A DNA stretch of 64,000 nucleotides from the NCBI GenBank assembly GCA_037178975.1, contig JASJZH010000004.1, forward strand, positions 7,688,001-7,752,000, read 5' to 3'. Each line of letters begins with the position of its first letter. Position 1 is the stretch's first letter. The stretch is from Oscheius tipulae (lineage: Eukaryota; Nematoda; Chromadorea; Rhabditida; Rhabditidae). The notes beneath the pieces are model-generated. The model did no database searches. It was given only the letters and a program-made list of their open reading frames with translations, and was not told where the DNA came from. This document shows positions 43,500 to 53,574 of this stretch, in pieces. The position numbers and the translations under genes were made by a program.

Positions 43500-45254
43500 T
43501 TAGCTGACAACATCAGAGCTTCCAGGAGAACTGTCAGTCTCAATCTGTGTAGATGGAAAGACTTTCCGGAACAGTCTTCTAAAGAATTCGATGAAAAACT
43601 TCCGATATGGAACAATCAGATAAAAAGTGAGTGCGGTATTCAAAGAAGGGTAGAAGATCCAAAACAGGCCAATGATTCGAATGAGAATGTCGTTGATGAA
43701 GCGAGGATCGAAACTAACGTCTCCTGGCACAAGAAGAACCACCGTAATGTAGGCTGCCAGAGGAATAATGAGGATGATCAGAGGCAAGGAGGTCTAAGAC
43801 TATGGCTTTTTTTATGTTCATTTACCTGGGCAATCATCAGGTACGTCAGACGACGCTGGAGACTGCGCATTGCCGGTGGCAAACTGTCGGCATGCTCGAA
43901 GATCTTGGAATGGGTAAGCTTTGTGAAGGTCATCAGGATCAAGGATCCGATCACGCAGGCAGTGAGGAAGACTGTCTCTGAAAGTTGGCTTTAGTAAGAA
44001 ACATGACATTAGGAAATAACAATTTTGTTCAAAACCGTGACCGAAAAACCGCGCAATGGTATAGTCTGTTTTCAACAAAGAACGGCAGTGAGCTAACTCT
44101 ATAAAGGTGGAGCGCGAAAGGCTTCGTGAGCAACTTTAAAAACAACCGGGCTCAAGCTGGCAGGTTTTCGCTATTTTACGTTTACAGCTTTTTTTCAGTT
44201 GTTTTGATATTGGCATCATATTCAGGGGCAAAGAAAACGTACTTGACAACGAATTCGTAAAAAAAAATCTAGCCAGAAAGAAAATTCAAAAATTTAGAAA
44301 ATTCTTCTTCGCGCGCAAACATTGCCGCCAGCTTCAAACTTAGGTGCCGCTCTTCGTTGGAGACAGACTATAGCGCGTTCCTCTCCAGATCGGTAGGTTG
44401 GGCGTTCGATCCGCTCAGTGGTCAATCATTTTGCTTTTTGAGAAGTATGTTTGACCAGACTAGAGCTCGAAATACAAGACACCGTAGTTTTGGGAAGTGA
44501 CATCTCAAGACATCTCTTCTGCAGGGTATGGGAGGGTGAAAAGGACCGTTTGATCAGAGTCCTGAGGTAAAAGACTAACTTGAGAGATAAGAATAGGTGT
44601 CATTCTCCGTGAAGAACAGGGCATCATTCTCAAAATCAATGTTCTCAATAAGCGTGGTCAAGTTTTGTGCCTGCGCCAGCAGCACAGCACGTCGAAGATT
44701 CCTCTGTGGACGGTACTTTGTGTAGACTGCCAGCCAGATAGCAGCACCAACGAAAATTAGCGTTTCCAGCAAAGCAAAACTTAGTATTTCTGTTGGAAAC
44801 AGCTTCAAAGACTCACAGTTTCCCACGGAACCAGACCATGATCCATTGGATATTGTAAGTCGTGATCAGTCTTACAATATGGCATTGGTAAACTGCGGCC
44901 CCGATGAAGAAGGCACTAATGTAGAAGAGCCCGCACTGGAATTAACTTTTCAGGATTAAAGTTGCTTACTCCAAGGGTCCCTCCGACGTTCCCGAAAATT
45001 TTGAAGAGCCCATTGAATCTTGTCAAAGGTATGGGAAAATAGGTTTCTGGTTGCAGAGCCCAGGCAATCATGTGCAGCCAAAATGTCTCAACAATGGTAG
45101 TTTTTGCCAGAACCAGTCGCAAATGTTTCATTTCCTCTGGTGTCTTCTTTAAAATGGCGTAGATGAGAAAGCAGGAAAAGATGTCTCCTACACACGGGAT
45201 GACGATCATAGTGATTTGGATGCCTATGTGCATGTGGAACAGATGAGAAAGCAA
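43500..45254 (-). CDS. Srd/Str-like chemoreceptor
   Basis: Minus-strand exons join in phase: 45254 to about 44970 (MLSHLFHMHIGIQITMIVIPCV...IYAILKKTPEEMKHLRLVLAKTTIVETFW), GCGLFYISAFFIGAAVYQCHIVRLI..., then ILSFALLETLIFVGAAIWLAVY (about 44790-44580). KTVFLTACVIGSLILMTF...LPPAMRSLQRRLTYLMIAQ follows (about 43980-43828), then TSLPLIILIIPLAAYITVVLLVPG...LIVPYRKFFIEFFRRLF to the stop at 43500. The 'KKTPEEMK' after helix 1, the QRRLTYLMIAQ before helix 6 and the PYRKF end are family hallmarks. The donor at the third junction (GTGGGA) is chosen by phase. About 335 residues, intact. Confidence 0.75.
44345..44425 (+). other. tRNA-like sequence in a receptor intron
   Basis: A good T arm (GGGCG-TTCGATC-CGCTC, five pairs with one wobble) at about 44400-44416 is preceded by an imperfect anticodon-like arm (loop TCGGTAG lacks U33) and followed by AGTGGTC. 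No matching 5' acceptor strand. Likely a tRNA pseudogene or SINE head. Confidence 0.35.
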
Positions 45255-45289
45255 AAGAATGGAGGCAGTAGGGACAGGTGACTATTTCC

Positions 45290-46156
45290 AATTAGATACA
45301 TATTGTTTGCATATGAACATGGAGAAAAAAGGCTGTCTGCAAGGCTCAAGGAGCGAATTGGTCACAAAACACATCTCTGTTCACATCTTTTGAGTTCTGA
45401 TACCACTCAAACCACGACCTGATTCCTTTAAAGCTACACACCGGTTTCTGCTAGACAAATGGAAAAATTTTACTGACTCGAAAAAATATCAATTGCTCCC
45501 AGTCTTAATGATCAAAACAGTCACCGCATAAGATTCACGCTGTCAATGTCTAATCCTGAAACTAAATTACGGATGCGATGAGTATAGAAAGAGTTTATAG
45601 ATTCTCAGACTTGTTCTTCCGTCGCCTTTCTTCTTTTGACTTATACTCTAACCGACACCACAACATCAGGTCATATTCTCATAAACAGTGCTGCCCAAAT
45701 CAGCTTGCACAACCTGACCCGAATTGACCGATGAGCAAGCTCTCTGGCCGTTGCCCTATCGGTGCGTGATTTTCTTCTCTTGTATGCAAACCTTGATGTT
45801 CAACATATTTCAAATCACAAAACTTGTTTCCAGTCTTCCATACTTGAAGAACAAATCTGCAATGTAGACACAAGAACCTTCGCAAAAGAGGTCGTGAGTT
45901 GTGTTTCTTTCCGACACTCACCTTGTGGCTAACCTTGTCTCGTCTATGCTTTTCGACTACCTGTTTGCCTATTTTTCCTGGCTCTCTTTCTGCGCTACGC
46001 ACCCAGCTCAAACAACCCAAAGTTTTTGAAAGATCTCTGACCACGTTGTTACGGGCCGATCAGTCAAGGTAACCAGTCTGACTGACGCGCAGTTTTTCGC
46101 TCTTCCAGTTGATTTCCCGGACTGTCTCGGTTCCCTTTCCATTCTTTTCGACCCTA
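45290..46156. other. intergenic, promoter side of the symporter
   Basis: No coding feature. Overlapping minus frames at 45700-46229 have no protein character. Confidence 0.4.
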
Positions 46157-48570
46157 ATGGATTCAACAAGTGATGATGTTCTCTCCTGGCTTGACTATGC
46201 AGTCTTCGGACTGTCTCTGTCCCTCTCACTAGGAACTGGTGTCTACCATGCTGTAAAGTGAGTATTTGATGATGACAGTTAGCCTATGGGAGCTTCCAGA
46301 AGTCGTCTGATTGTGTCAAAGAGTGGCGGTAAAACCAGTGCTAAGGATGAATACCTTATTGGAGGTCGAGAAATGCCTCCACTCCCTGTTGCTCTCTCCC
46401 TCTTGACCACTTTCCTCTCCGGAATTCTCATGCTCGAAGCCCCGGCAGAAATCTTCCAAAGAGGCATGCAATGGTGGATGAATCTCATGGTTGGAGTGAT
46501 TGCCTCTTTCTGTACAGCCCTCGTCTTTTTGCCAGTTTTTCACAAGATGAAGAGCACATGTCTGCACGAGTACTTCATTCATAGGTAAACAATATCCAAG
46601 TATCTTTAGAATAGGTTCTCAGATACAACTCTGTGCTGATTCGACGCCTGTTCTCTGGAATATTCTTAGTCTTCACACTTGTCTACATGTCTATCGTCAT
46701 ATATGCTCCCAGTGTGGCTCTAGCCCCGGTTTTGAACATTAGCAAGTGGAGTCTGATTCTGATGAGTTTACCAGTTTTTTATGACTCTGTCCATAGAAGG
46801 ACCAAAGAGTAGGGAACATTGACATCTTACTCACACCCAATTGCTCAATATTAATATTTTGTTCACAAAGCAGCTAAACTCAGCAAGTACTCAGAACTAG
46901 TCGATCGCCAGCGATCTTCTGTACATATTCATTGGACAGATCATGTACAGACAGATAACTTTCCGAAAACAAGGAAACCTGTACTAGTTTCTTTCCAGAT
47001 CTTCGGTCTTTGTACCACCCTTTACACCTGCATTGGAGGTTTAAAAGCTGTAGTTTGGACGGACTCTCTTCAGGTACCCACACTTCTTTCCTCTTTTACT
47101 GTTTTCAGAGTGTTCTTATGTACGCTGGAGTCTTTTCCCTCATCTTCAAAAGTTTGAGTCACCCCAAGATTGGTGGATTCATCAGGGTGATGGAAATTGC
47201 TTATGAAAGCGGTAGGATCGGAGAGCTGAACCGATTCGACCTCAGGATCGATCAGGTAAGGAGGAAAACGTGAAATTTGTGAACAGTCTTAGTACAACTC
47301 GTTCTGGATCAACCTCACCTCCGGAACCATTACATGGCTGGATCTCATATTGGGGAGTCAACCAGCTGGCCATTCAACGCTACGCCTCCTTGCCAACCTT
47401 GAAACAAGCTCAGGGGATCATTTACTACACTCTAATTCCGTTTATCATTCTCTGCTCAATCGTCTCCTTTATTGGACTCCTCATGCTCGCCTTCTACTAC
47501 GACTGTAACCCAATCGAGACGGGCAAGGTCAAAGAGATGGACCACGTGACCATTATCTTTGCCAAGACTATTCTACGTGAGTTTTGACCCTTTCCGGAAC
47601 CTTCTATGCGAATTTTTCAGAAGACACTCCGGGCCTCTTCGGTCTCTACGTTTCTTGCATTATGTCCGCGACTCTTTCCACTCTATCCAGTGGAATGAAC
47701 AGCATGGCAGCAGCTGTCTACGAAGATTTCCTCAAACTGAGACTGGATGGAAAAGTGACAGATTCGCAGGCTGCTCAGCTGAACAAGGGAATTGTAGTGG
47801 CCACGGGACTTGTAGCCACTGGACTCGCCTTCACTGCTGAACAGCTGGGAGGGGTGCTGAGAGCCTGTATCAATGTTATGGGAGCCATGTCCGGTCCAAT
47901 GGTTGGGATATTTGTGTTGGCAATGTTCTTCCCATCTTCTGGATTCTGGAGCTGTTTCATAGCCTACGCTATTTCGAACATGATCATGGTCGTCATCTGC
48001 CTGTCCAACTACAGGCAGGATCCATACAAGGAGCTGTTCTTGCCTACTAATACGACGTGAGTTGAAAAAAGAATGGTTTACTAATGAACTAAACAGCGAA
48101 TTATGAATAGAATGTGATTAGACAAGAAACGAGGCCTACCGTGGACTTGACAGTTTTTTAAGTCCGATACAAGTAGCGTATTCATTGTACTTGCCAGGAT
48201 ATCAGTCACTGACGTTCGTGGTGGAGCGACTTTTGACATTGTAAGGCGACAATTCCAGATTCACCGGTTGTGGGCACATCAACTTTACTGTCAGGACTCT
48301 CCCAGCGTACGACGCCCACTTTGGTAACCCTAATGCTTGGTTCATCTCTAGGTAACTTCTTTGCTTATCACAAAATCTACAAAGCTGCTCAGAATCTCCA
48401 CCTACAGCTATGCTCTCGTCGGCTTCACGATAATGATGTTCATCGGAATCTTCATCAATCTGGTTTTCAAAGAAGAGAAGCCAGAAAAGATTAGACACTT
48501 GACCTTTGTTGGAAAAGACGAGCCCTGGCCGGAGTCTGCTCACGAGTTGGATCATTTTTTGTCAGAGTAA
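46157..48570 (+). CDS. SLC5-type sodium/solute symporter with an apparent frameshift
   Basis: Exons begin MDSTSDDVLSWLDYAVFGLSL (46157-46257), then DEYLIGGREMPPLPVALSLLTTFLSG, the SLC5 helix 1 hallmark. LFSGIFLVFTLVYMSIVIYAPS follows, with IFGLCTTLYTCIGGLKAVVWTDSLQ (the SLC5 'GG+kAV.WtD..Q' signature, 47002-47074), ISYWGVNQLAIQRY, SCIMSATLSTLSSGMNSMAA and a C-terminus ending LDHFLSE at 48570. It resembles SMVT/SMCT-type transporters (SLC5A6/A8) that carry vitamins or monocarboxylates with Na+. Almost all junctions are in phase, but within exon 47293-47580 YNSFWINLTSGTITW and ISYWGVNQ are in different frames, so one base is extra or two are missing near 47335-47345. Either a recent pseudogene or a sequencing error. 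Confidence 0.75.
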
Positions 48571-48829
48571 GATACGTCTGCTTGAGACTGACGAAGTGTT
48601 TTTGTAAAAAAAAAACGGGTATAGAACGGATATGTAAGCTCTGTATAGGCTCTGATGTCATTCCATGGTTGATGAACTAGTGACATTTTGCACCTACTAT
48701 TGGATAATCCGGTTATTGAAATTCTGTTTGTTGTTTTTGTCAGAAAATAATTTGCTCGCTTTTATTTCGCAGTGACGGAGGGACGGACACAACTATCGTC
48801 GTCTTAACAATTGTAGCAATTGTAGCGTA

Positions 48830-49040
48830 ACAATTGCCAAGCTGAAGAGTGTTTTCATTGAATAAAAAGGAACAAAACACACTGTGTGAAGGACGACACA
48901 TCTGTCGTGAGTGTTTATGGACCAGGGTTGATCCTTCAATGAGGGGGAAGATTAAGGCATCCTCCGTGATTGTATTCGATGGATCGTCAGCGGTGATACT
49001 TATTTTCGTACAGTGTAAGTTTCCATGCTGTTGTAACTAT
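48830..49040 (-). pseudogene. broken inverted copy of the crystallin-like gene
   Basis: Read on the minus strand this matches 49233-49460 of the gene opposite, including part of its intron, at roughly 90% identity. It lacks the start and signal peptide. A one-base loss (after 'CCCTCATT') and an insertion near the intron break the frame. The two copies are head to head. Confidence 0.85.
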
Positions 49041-49043
49041 TCA

Positions 49044-49145
49044 TGAAAGAATCATACGTATCCCTCTTTTCGAGAAACAACAGATAATAATAACTGGAAC
49101 GTTGTCTGTTGTTTCTCGAAAAGAGGGATACGTATGATTCTTTCA
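49044..49145. repeat. perfect 41-bp inverted repeat between the crystallin-like copies
   Basis: 49044-49084 is the exact reverse complement of 49105-49145, with a 20-base loop. It lies in the centre of the larger head-to-head duplication and ends 27 bases before the TATA box of the intact gene. Its perfection, against about 90% for the coding parts, suggests either a later event or selection or gene conversion. Confidence 0.9.
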
Positions 49146-49172
49146 CCGGAAAAAAAAACAGCTCTCTTCGTG

Positions 49173-49180
49173 TATAAAAG
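49173..49180 (+). promoter_or_regulatory. TATA box of the crystallin-like gene
   Basis: TATAAAAG 36-43 bases upstream of the ATG at 49216. Confidence 0.65.
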
Positions 49181-49215
49181 GCCGCTGACCAGGGCCTAGG
49201 TCATTCCGCCAGATC

Positions 49216-49562
49216 ATGAAGTTCCTCATCATCGCCTCTCTCCTGATCATCGCAACAACAGCATGGAAAGTTACATTGTACGAAAATAAGTATCACCGCG
49301 GGCGATCCATCGAATACAATCACGGAGGATGTCTTAATCTTCCCCCTCATTGGAAGGATCAAGCCTGGTCTATAAACACTCACGGCGTCGTCCTTTACAC
49401 AGTGGGTTTTGTTCCTTTTTATTCAATGAAAACACTCTTCAGCTTGGCAATTGCTTAGGAGGCTCTTCGATGGTTCGGCCTGGAACTTCCTGTCACCACG
49501 ATCTTTCTGAATGCGGCATGCAGGAGAATATTCGCTCCCTTGGTCCCTGCTATGTTAAATAA
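49216..49562 (+). CDS. small secreted beta/gamma-crystallin-like protein
   Basis: Exon 1 49216-49401, a 41-base intron 49402-49442 (GTGGGT...TTCAG), exon 2 49443-49562; 101 residues. Signal peptide MKFLIIASLLIIATTAW, then a Greek-key type pattern: KVTLYENKYHRGRSIEY, GCLNLPPHWKDQAWSINTHG, VVLYTLGNCLGGSSMVRPG, and DLSECGMQENIRSLGPC. The YxxxxxxG and D-x-x-S elements fit the beta/gamma-crystallin fold, with four cysteines for disulphides outside the cell. An AATAAA overlaps the stop codon and could serve as poly(A) signal. Possible Ca-binding, structural or defence role, all inferred. A broken inverted copy lies just upstream. Confidence 0.75.
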
Positions 49563-49778
49563 ACGCTTTATTTGCCCTATTTTTTTTCTAAGAATGAATT
49601 TTAAGACGACGATAGTCTGAAGCTCACAGCCAGACCAAATTCTTGTATGATCGCTTTGACGTCGCTCTTTACTGCTTAACTTCCTTCAAGAAAGAGGCGT
49701 GACTCGACTGTTATGCACGGAGATGACAACTGTACTTGGCTTCTTCCAAACCTGAACTCTTTAGAAATATGACTTTTT

Positions 49779-51120
49779 TCATACCATGAGCTTTTGAAGT
49801 CCTCTGTGAACAGCTTTTCTGTAAGGCTTGAAGGTAGCAATAATAGTGACGCCAAATATAGGTACACCCATTGCGGTACAAAGGAGAAACGCATTGAAAT
49901 AGTCAGTTCTCCATGAGTTCGACAGAATAAAGTAGGCCATCACGAGGCAGAGTACACAAGTACTCACTCCCACCACCAATGCCTTCTTGTTCAAAATTAG
50001 AACGGTGGACAGAAAACTTACAGTAACTAAAAGAGTAACCAGAACATCGCGATGATAGGTTTTGACATTTGCGGACATCAAAGTGGCTCGACTCTGTAGA
50101 GTGCTGTAGATGAAATAGATACAACTACCCACTCCAACAACAGCAAAAAAAATATAGCCAAAGGAGATAGGAATGATAATGTAAGCGTACGGATTTCCTC
50201 TGTAGTCAGCTATCAGAACATCCGGAGACCAGAACAAGTCAAAATCGACTCGAAATTCAGCGTAGTTTTTCTTCTTCAACGTCATTTGGTCATCATAATA
50301 ACTGGCCAGAATGAGAGTAATGAATGGCAATGTTGTGGTGCCGAGATAGCAGCAACTGTATATGCCAAAACGAATCAAGAAATTATGGCCAGGTGGAAGA
50401 AGGACGTCCATGCGGTAGTAGAATAGAGGCACGAGCACTGAGGCTGCTACTAAAAACACTCTCAGTGAGTCATTGCAAAGTTCTGATGTCGGGACCTGTC
50501 ATTTTGTGTCTATGACCGTGAATCAAGTGAATCTAGAGCTACCGAGCAACTAAGGATTGGATAAGAGGTAGTGTTCATTATGACAAGGACAAGATGAAGC
50601 AAAGGACAGGGTGTTACTCAGGTAAATGACTCATTGACAGGGTGGATAGCACGTGGAAACCAACATAACTATGATGTCCGATCGACGAGGAAGTGAGCAA
50701 TACCTATGATCAGACTAATAAGCAAAGCTCCTTGTATCCGAACAGGCAGTCCAACAAGTTGAAAGAGTCCATTAAACTGTGAAGCGATATAGGGTAAGTA
50801 CCACAGCGGAGGCGAGCCAATTGTTAGATCGAAGACAAATAGGGCTGCTCTGAAACTGATGAGACAACTTATACAATGGTACATACAAAACAGTATGCAG
50901 TATGAGGAGGTTCTTGAACGCCTTGGTCATATTGGTTGGCGACTTGTAAAGGAACAAATATATCTCCAGAGTTGCCATGAAGGATTCTAGAATGAATACA
51001 AACTGAAAAAATAGAGTTGAGTCGCCGTCGCTCAGTCACAGTCGCTACCTCTAGAGATCGGTACATCCAGGTAGGATTCGGATCGAAATAAGGGTTTCTT
51101 GTCGAGTTGGGGACAGACAT
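49779..51120 (-). CDS. nematode chemoreceptor (Srh/Str superfamily-like)
   Basis: Four exons join in phase (51120-51049, 51002-50887, 50849-50704, 50458-49779): 313 residues. MSVPNSTRNPYFDPNPTWMYRSLE (extracellular, possible N-glycosylation at NST), VFILESFMATLEIYLFLYKSPTNMTKAFKNLLILHTVL (helices 1-2), RIQGALLISLIIVFLVAASVLVPLFYY (helix 3-4 area). Then IIIPISFGYIFFAVVGVGSCIYFIYSTL (helix 5), VKTYHRDVLVTLLVTVSFLSTVLILN (helix 6) and FLLCTAMGVPIFGVTIIATFKPYRKAV (helix 7 and basic end). The YKSPTNM and the PYRK end place it near Srh/Str, but it differs clearly from the other receptors here. Confidence 0.75.
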
Positions 51121-51599
51121 ATTCGAATAAGTATTTTCAACAGATGGTTTGTTATGTTAACTCGCATATTCAAACAGGTGAAAAAATGTTCAAGCGATAT
51201 CTTTGGCAGGGGCAGCTTATACTGAACTGACTCATTTATCTTCTTTGAGCTATCTGAGACAATGCGACGGTATGTATTTTCTCTTGTTTCTGTGGCCACA
51301 AAGCAGAATTGGCCAGAACTGCCAAGCAGCTTTGGAGCTCAAGTCACCGAGAAACTGCTTTTGTTGTAGTATCACGAGAAGGTAAAGGAAAGCTAGGGAG
51401 AGAAATCTTAAAAAAATTCAAGTGGACAAAAACTGGATAGAAAAAATGAATGAAATCGGTCGAGCAAGAAGAGATTCCGATGCGGACTGGGAGCAGAATT
51501 TGGCATTGTCAAAATCATCGTAGCGGGACTGAAGGTTCCTTAATTTTGTGGCTTACTCAACCACTGCTTAGCTTCTTGGCATGTTCTTTTAGAATCTAC

Positions 51600-51716
51600 A
51601 AGTTTGGCTGATGCCCCGTTGGGGCTCGTGTGACAGATAGATGATGTTCTAGTCGAGCTACGGTGACAGGAGCAACGTTCTCCGCAACTCCCAAACTGAC
51701 TCGATTTGGCTTAACT
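51600..51716 (-). repeat. inverted member of the 10-kb repeat family
   Basis: Read on the minus strand, GCCAAATCGAGTCAGTTTGGG and a following GAACGTTGCTCCTGTC match 10473-10550 in copy 1 of the repeat at 10.4 kb. A GCCCCGTTGGGGC hairpin (51612-51626) resembles the hairpin at 10857. Confidence 0.65.
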
Positions 51717-51947
51717 TACAGTAGTTGGAATCACGATAGTTCTCATCTTTTTCTCCGGGCAAAAAGTTTCTTCTAAATTCGTTGCTGCAAGCAACGAGAT
51801 GTAGGAAGACAGAAATGCCAATAGCCCAGCAGAGTACGGCACTAGACTGTAGACTATGATAAGAAATGCCAGAGAGTAATGTAGAAAAATATCTCGCCGG
51901 CGATCATTTCCAGTAGTCGATGGAAAGAAGCTTAGCTGGGACGTCAA
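51716..51947 (-). other. membrane-protein-like open frame, unassigned
   Basis: Minus-strand frame with a long hydrophobic stretch (IFLHYSLAFLIIVYSLVPYSAGLLAFLSSYISLLAA) and no ATG. It could be an exon from a receptor, ending near the repeat edge, but no partner exons fit. Confidence 0.3.
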
Positions 51948-52079
51948 GTATCCGTGTGGACTCGCTTAGTGAACTTGCAAAGAGTAATTGCTGTCACAAA
52001 GTAACTGACAAATTGGCAATTAGGACCTCAGACACACACACGGACTTCTGGGCATTTTGAACTAGATAGCTAGATTTAA

Positions 52080-53186
52080 TTAAGCAAAGGACAATACAGG
52101 TATTTCGGTAGCACTCCTCCAGAACGGCAGTCGCCTCCTCAGTTCTGAACTGCACACAATCAGAGCATACGGCGATGTCAAATCCAAAATATCCAGTAGA
52201 TATGACTGAACATAAAGCATATTTATGTAGAACCACGTGTCAGGCTTAGTTATATAATAACTGTACAGAATCTGTGACAGATCAAATCAGAAAATGAGGA
52301 TGACTTACTCCAAAAGCTGCCATGCTTCGCAGTCAAAAAGTTCAGCAATGAGTGAACAAATAGCTTGATTTCTACAACTCGTCTAGATATTTCTAGATGT
52401 TTACAGAGGAAAAAGACGATTAAACTGCCAAAGAATAGGACCAAAACAGAGCAGATCAACATGTTGTAGGCGAAGGTAAGTGACCTTTGCTAGGGATCCT
52501 GAATAGATTTGGATTAAAATTTCTCGAGCACATTGTCAAGTTCGTTCTGTCGGGAACGCCTATATATAGTGACAATCCCGGTCATGCAAATTTTTCCATG
52601 GCTTCAGTACGACCACAATTTACCTGGTACAAACAACAACCGTACGGGAACTGTTAGAACTACCATAACCACTAGGAGAAAGCGGATCCATAGCTAAATT
52701 TTGGTCCTCAAAGTATTATTGCCTGATGACTGGCCTTTTCATGGTGTCTGTAGAAAGCAATTGCAGTAAAGCGATTTAGAGCCATTGCAACTTCCGTAAT
52801 ACAAGCCTGCTGACAGTAGTAAACGTACAAAAAGCGGAGGGTAGTCAGACCAAAGAAGGGCTCTCTCTTAAAAATGGGAGCCAGGAAACATTTATTACAG
52901 GACATATTTGGCAAGCGTAAGATTGGCCAAGTTATGAGATAACACGTGACATTCTGAAGTTTTCACCCTTTTCTTCACTAAGGAAATACCGAGATGCTAG
53001 ACAAAATGAAGAGTTTAAAGTAGGGCTTGTTGAATTGCTCCCAGTTGTGATAGAAGACCCACCAGATGGCAAAGTAAACACATAGCATATAGCGAAAAGC
53101 CTCCGAACAGTGTGGAAGCTGTGAATCCAACAATGATGAACTTGAACGTGGTTTTCGGACCATGAAAATGAACTCACGGCTGCCAT
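52080..53186 (-). pseudogene. Srv-like chemoreceptor pseudogene
   Basis: Tiny exon MAA (53186-53178) would join FIIVGFTASTLFGGFSLY, which changes frame near 53090 into LCVYFAIWWVFYH...YFKLFILSSIS (helices 1-2). The next exon, NVTCYLITWPI...FGLTTLRFLYVYYCQQACITEVAMALNRFTAI, is helix 3 with the 'NR.tai' motif typical of Srv/Srg. LWIRFLLVVMVVLTVPVRLLF (helix 4) has no usable donor before it; LICSVLVLFFGSLIVFFLC (helix 5) and QSYLLDILDLTSPYALIVCSSELRRRLPFW (helix 7) follow. One frameshift and at least one lost splice site indicate a pseudogene. Confidence 0.65.
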
Positions 53187-53574
53187 AGGCAAGATGAGCT
53201 CTCTCTGTGACGATCCGACCCGGGGGTAGGGAAGTTATGGAGCAAACGTGATCCCTGTGATTGGTGAATTATTGTATTTGTCTCTATTTGTGAATTATTG
53301 TTCTCTGCACATTCCATTTTATTACCGCCGTTGTGAACACCTTACGTGTAACCTAACCACGGCAGAGAAAGCCATTTGTTACAACATTGTGAATCCAACA
53401 ATGATTTATAAACAGTCACCACTTGTTCTTTGACAAGTTGGCTATTAGAAATGTGTAACGGAGATGGATCTTTTTCGCGTATCGTACCCATTTATCTCCC
53501 GTAGTTAACATGTTCAATTCTCGTTACCGCGAGCACCTATAGCGTACACTTTACTCAATGAGTGATAAAACTTT
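53187..53574. other. intergenic, no gene seen
   Basis: Small plus-strand frame at 53248-53433 has no support. Confidence 0.4.

Noticed and set aside
43006-43615. Overlapping minus-strand frames of 129 and 161 codons
   Set aside because: They run through the end of the receptor gene and the tRNA-like repeat in different phases; no protein character.
45700-46229. Minus-strand frames upstream of the symporter
   Set aside because: Arg/Lys-rich readings of a noncoding region, no domain, partly antisense to the first SLC5 exon.
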